A stretch of 8,456 bases of DNA from Pirellulaceae bacterium (GTDB lineage: Bacteria > Planctomycetota > Planctomycetia > Pirellulales > Pirellulaceae): NCBI GenBank assembly GCA_022448645.1, contig JAKVBZ010000140.1, forward strand, positions 1 to 8,456, written 5' to 3'. The notes beneath the pieces were generated by a model, which was not told the origin of the DNA, did no database searches, and was given only the letters and a program-made list of their open reading frames with translations. The position numbers and the translations under genes are program-made. Below are positions 6,087 through 8,456 of the stretch, piece by piece. Positions within the stretch are counted from its first letter, which is position 1; the number at the start of each line of letters is the position of its first letter.

Positions 6087-8210
6087 TCAGTTGTCGCCGT
6101 TGGCGGACTGACCGGCTTCGGCCAATTCGGTCAGTGCCTCACGATGGCTCAACTTGACTCGGTCGTGGTCGTCGACGGCGATGACTTTAACCTTCAAGTG
6201 ATCACCCACTTTACAAACGTCTGACACTGAATTGACATATTCGTTAGACAATTCGCTGATGTGGCACAGGCCGTCACGTCCGGGAAGGATTTCCACAAAC
6301 GCTCCAAAGTCCTTGACGCTGCTAACCCGACCATCGTAGATCTTGCCTACTTGAACCGAAGCCGTGATGGCTTCGACCTGAGCCAACGCTGAATCTGCCC
6401 ATTCTTTGTTGGTACTGGCAATCGTCACCACGCCGTCGTCGTCGACTTCGAGCACGGTACCCGTTTGTTCCTGAATACCACGGATCGTTTTGCCGCCTGG
6501 TCCGATCAACAAAGCAATCTTGTCGGAAGCGATTTTGGTACGCAATAAACGTGGTGCGTGAGGCGAAATGTCGTCTTTCGGCTTAGGAATGGCCGTCAGC
6601 ATGCGACGGAGGATCTCAATCCGGGCTTCACGAGACTGAGCCACGGTTGCCCGAATGATTTCTTCGCTAATTCCCTTTAGTTTCAGGTCTAACTGGATAC
6701 CCGTAATACCGTTTTGTGTACCGGCAATTTTAAAATCCATGTCGCCAAAGTGATCTTCGGAACCCAGGATGTCGGTGAGTAATACCCATTCGTCGCCTTC
6801 TTTCACCATTCCCACCGAAATGCCAGCAACAGGATTACTGATAGGCACACCAGCCGCCATGAGGGCCAAGGTGGCTCCACATACTGATGCCATCGACGAC
6901 GATCCGTTCGACTCGAGAATGTCCGATATCACTCGAATCGTGTAGGGGAAGTCATCGGCGCCCGGAATTACAGGTTTCACGCTCCGTTCAGCCAAAGCAC
7001 CATGGCCGATTTCACGCCGACCAGGCCCACGAATGGGGCGACATTCGCCTACAGAAAAAGGTGGAAAGTTGTAATCCAACATGAATTTTTTGGCGTATTC
7101 TTCGCCTAATCCGTCGACGCGTTGTTCGTCGCGAGAAGTACCCAGTGTGATTGTGATCAGTGATTGCGTTTCACCACGCTGGAATACCGCCGACCCGTGG
7201 ACTCGAGGTAATACGTCGACGTAGCATTCAATCGGTCGCAAGGATTTATTGTCGCGACCATCGGAACGGGTCCCTGCTAAAATCAAGTCACGGATCACCC
7301 GTTCTTCCAGATCGTGCCATGCGTTTCCGAATGCCTTCGGGCATATGGCTCCTTCAGCTGCCGGATCCGGGATCAATTCCTGCATCACCCGGTCTTTCAG
7401 CGCCTCGCAGGCATCAGCACGGGCCTGTTTGCCTTCGGTCTGTTGAGCCTCCTTCAGTTCTCCGTAAAAACGTTCACGCACCGTCTCATAGATGCCATCG
7501 GGCTCTGGTATCTCATATTCTTTCTTTTGCACACCCACTTTCTCGACCAGCTCACACTGCAATTCACAGATTTGCTGAATATACTTGTGGGACTCCATGA
7601 TTGCTTCGACCATTTGATCTTCGCTCATTTCACGGGCGAAGCCTTCGATCATCATGACAGCTTCCTGCGTGCCGGAAACAATCAGGTCGAGTTCGCTTTC
7701 TTCCAAATCGTCAGAAGTCGGAAATACGACCCATTCGCCTTGAACGTAGCCCATACGAACGGATCCCACCGGTCCGTCGAAAGGCAATTCCGAAACACTC
7801 AGGGCTGCCGACGAGCCGTTCATGGCGAGAACATCGCCGTCTGTCTGGCGGTCGCTCGACATGACAAAGTTCTGTACTTGAACTTCGTTGCGAAACCAAC
7901 TGGGGAACATCGGACGGATCGGACGGTCCACCAATCGTGCCGATAGCGTTTCTTTCATCGTTGGACGGCCTTCTCGCTTTAAGAATCCTCCCGGAAATTT
8001 TCCCGCAGCGGCCGTCCGCTCGCGGTAATCACATGTTAGCGGGAAAAAATCAATGCCTTCCCGGCCCTTTCCAGTCGTGACGGCACTCAATACACTCGTT
8101 TCACCGTATTGAATCATCACAGCACCGGCCGCTTGTTTGGCGAGCAGGCCAGTTTCCAACGACAATGTTTGCTTTCCAATCGTTCTTTCTACACGTACTT
8201 TCACTTTCAA
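6087..8210 (-). CDS. pnp: Polynucleotide phosphorylase (polyribonucleotide nucleotidyltransferase)
   Basis: PNPase is a trimeric cytoplasmic 3'-5' phosphorolytic exoribonuclease (EC 2.7.7.8) of mRNA decay. The 707 residues match the usual family length. The first RNase PH domain (about 11-145) has TLETGLLAKQAAGAV-type sequence, FFPLTCDYRERT and RLVDRPIRP. A helical linker covers about 240-310. The second, catalytic RNase PH domain (about 315-540) has HGSAVFQRGETQ, YNFPPFSVGE, RREIGHG, ESNGSSSMASVCGA with phosphate-binding Ser437-439, and DHFGDMDFK with Asp486, Asp492 and Lys494. The KH domain has IGPGGKTI at 569-576. The S1 domain (about 620-690) contains GKIYDGRVSSVKDFGAFVEI. The first RNA-contact loop is FLKR at 76-79 where E. 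coli has FFRR. The start is TTG at 8208-8210 or, two codons on, GTG at 8202-8204; no ATG exists at the conserved N-terminus. A hairpin cluster follows the gene and a structured leader precedes it. rpsO, its frequent upstream neighbour, is not visible in the 246 bases upstream. Confidence 0.97.
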   Translation of the reverse strand: MKVKVRVERTIGKQTLSLETGLLAKQAAGAVMIQYGETSVLSAVTTGKGREGIDFFPLTCDYRERTAAAGKFPGGFLKREGRPTMKETLSARLVDRPIRPMFPSWFRNEVQVQNFVMSSDRQTDGDVLAMNGSSAALSVSELPFDGPVGSVRMGYVQGEWVVFPTSDDLEESELDLIVSGTQEAVMMIEGFAREMSEDQMVEAIMESHKYIQQICELQCELVEKVGVQKKEYEIPEPDGIYETVRERFYGELKEAQQTEGKQARADACEALKDRVMQELIPDPAAEGAICPKAFGNAWHDLEERVIRDLILAGTRSDGRDNKSLRPIECYVDVLPRVHGSAVFQRGETQSLITITLGTSRDEQRVDGLGEEYAKKFMLDYNFPPFSVGECRPIRGPGRREIGHGALAERSVKPVIPGADDFPYTIRVISDILESNGSSSMASVCGATLALMAAGVPISNPVAGISVGMVKEGDEWVLLTDILGSEDHFGDMDFKIAGTQNGITGIQLDLKLKGISEEIIRATVAQSREARIEILRRMLTAIPKPKDDISPHAPRLLRTKIASDKIALLIGPGGKTIRGIQEQTGTVLEVDDDGVVTIASTNKEWADSALAQVEAITASVQVGKIYDGRVSSVKDFGAFVEILPGRDGLCHISELSNEYVNSVSDVCKVGDHLKVKVIAVDDHDRVKLSHREALTELAEAGQSANGDN

Positions 8211-8222
8211 TTCCTACCTTCC
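8211..8222 (-). promoter_or_regulatory. Ribosome binding site of pnp, compatible with two non-ATG starts
   Basis: On the minus strand the start is preceded by GGAAGGTAGGAA. GGAAGG (8222-8217) lies 6 nt before the TTG at 8210. AGGA (8215-8212) lies 7 nt before the GTG at 8204. Spacing is acceptable for both, so the site does not decide between them. It is the clearest Shine-Dalgarno in the window. Confidence 0.6.
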
Positions 8223-8224
8223 TG

Positions 8225-8239
8225 CGAGGACAACCCTCG
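8225..8239 (-). other. Small hairpin directly upstream of the pnp ribosome binding site
   Basis: CGAGG (8225-8229) and CCTCG (8235-8239) form a 5-bp stem with a 5-nt loop, ending three bases before the purine-rich Shine-Dalgarno. The position suits an effect on pnp translation initiation, but the stem is short and no function is shown. Confidence 0.3.
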
Positions 8240-8264
8240 TCACATACAAAACACCTTCATACAA

Positions 8265-8292
8265 CAATTTACAAACTACAATTTACAAACTA
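8265..8292 (-). repeat. Two perfect tandem copies of a 14-bp AT-rich unit
   Basis: CAATTTACAAACTA occurs at 8265-8278 and again, without change, at 8279-8292; two more matching bases (CA) follow. It lies in the pnp leader about 55-85 bases upstream of the start codon and is more AT-rich than its surroundings. No convincing -35/-10 pair at normal spacing could be built from it. Confidence 0.85.
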
Positions 8293-8294
8293 CA

Positions 8295-8456
8295 GCAGAT
8301 ACATTTCTCGCTTGGTACCCGTTTCGAATAAGCGAAGTCGGGTTGCCTATCCGGGCCGGCCGACAGATGGAAACCGCCAGAGTCGCGGACCTATTCCGCC
8401 AAAGCAGATCGGTATACGTCGAGCCTGCTGACGTAGCGAACGAACATGTTGAACGA
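8295..8456 (-). other. Non-coding upstream region of pnp with three hairpins
   Basis: No convincing coding frame is found on either strand; frames here are short or lack conserved sequence, and no ribosomal protein S15 end is recognisable. Three inverted repeats can be drawn. ACCCG-T-TTCG (8317-8326) pairs with CGAA-GT-CGGGT (8333-8343), giving 9 pairs with a small internal loop. GCGGA/TCCGC occurs at 8385-8389 and 8395-8399. TACGTC/GACGTA occurs at 8415-8420 and 8430-8435. None is followed by a U-tract on the minus strand. This may be a structured 5' leader of pnp, the 3' end of an upstream gene, or both. Confidence 0.4.

Noticed and set aside
5811..6224. 137-aa plus-strand frame
   Set aside because: Antisense to the kinase start, the hairpin region and the pnp end, with no conserved features.
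7314..7946. 210-aa plus-strand frame
   Set aside because: It lies wholly antisense to the conserved pnp coding sequence, resembles no known family, and is explained as a shadow of that gene.
8211..8456. Possible 3' end of rpsO upstream of pnp
   Set aside because: No frame on the minus strand shows the conserved S15 C-terminal sequence; short open stretches such as the one ending near 8390 have no recognisable similarity.
1..8456. Mobile element, CRISPR array, tRNA or defence island
   Set aside because: No transposase, integrase, spaced repeat array, cloverleaf-like sequence or defence-related protein motif was found; all long conserved frames are assigned to housekeeping or regulatory genes.

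Overview
The window carries five co-directional genes, all read on the minus strand. In transcription order (right to left) they are pnp (polynucleotide phosphorylase), a short histidine kinase, an NtrC-type sigma-54 response regulator, mutL, and aroDE, a fused 3-dehydroquinate dehydratase / shikimate dehydrogenase that runs off the left edge. The long plus-strand frames are antisense shadows of these genes.

The organism is most likely a planctomycete of the Pirellulaceae type. This is inference from the AroDE fusion (also known from chlamydiae and plants), a MutL that keeps the nicking-endonuclease motifs, a sigma-54 activator beside a minimal kinase, sparse Shine-Dalgarno sequences, a likely non-ATG start on pnp, and a GC content that looks near 50%. 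No rRNA or other marker gene is present to confirm it.

Layout. 8211-8456 holds no recognisable gene; it is the pnp leader, with several short hairpins, a 14-bp tandem repeat and a purine-rich ribosome binding site. pnp occupies 6087-8210. Between pnp and the kinase (5850-6086) lie three successive hairpins, the last a 13-bp perfect stem followed by a U-rich stretch, so pnp transcription probably ends there and the kinase starts a new unit. Kinase (5094-5849) and regulator (3496-4911) form a two-component pair. The 182-bp gap between them is open in the kinase's own frame and ends in an ATGA overlap with the regulator start. mutL follows after 112 bp and aroDE 40 bp after mutL, which suggests a mutL-aroDE transcription unit, possibly continuous with the two-component genes.

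Functionally this is a housekeeping block (RNA decay, mismatch repair, aromatic amino acid synthesis) with a two-component system inserted. The kinase has no sensor or membrane segment, and the regulator has GAYTDA in place of the GAFTGA sigma-54 loop. I found no mobile element, CRISPR array, tRNA, rRNA or defence system, and no clearly new multi-gene system. The points most worth a second look are the kinase-regulator junction, the altered GAFTGA loop, and the structured RNA on both sides of pnp.
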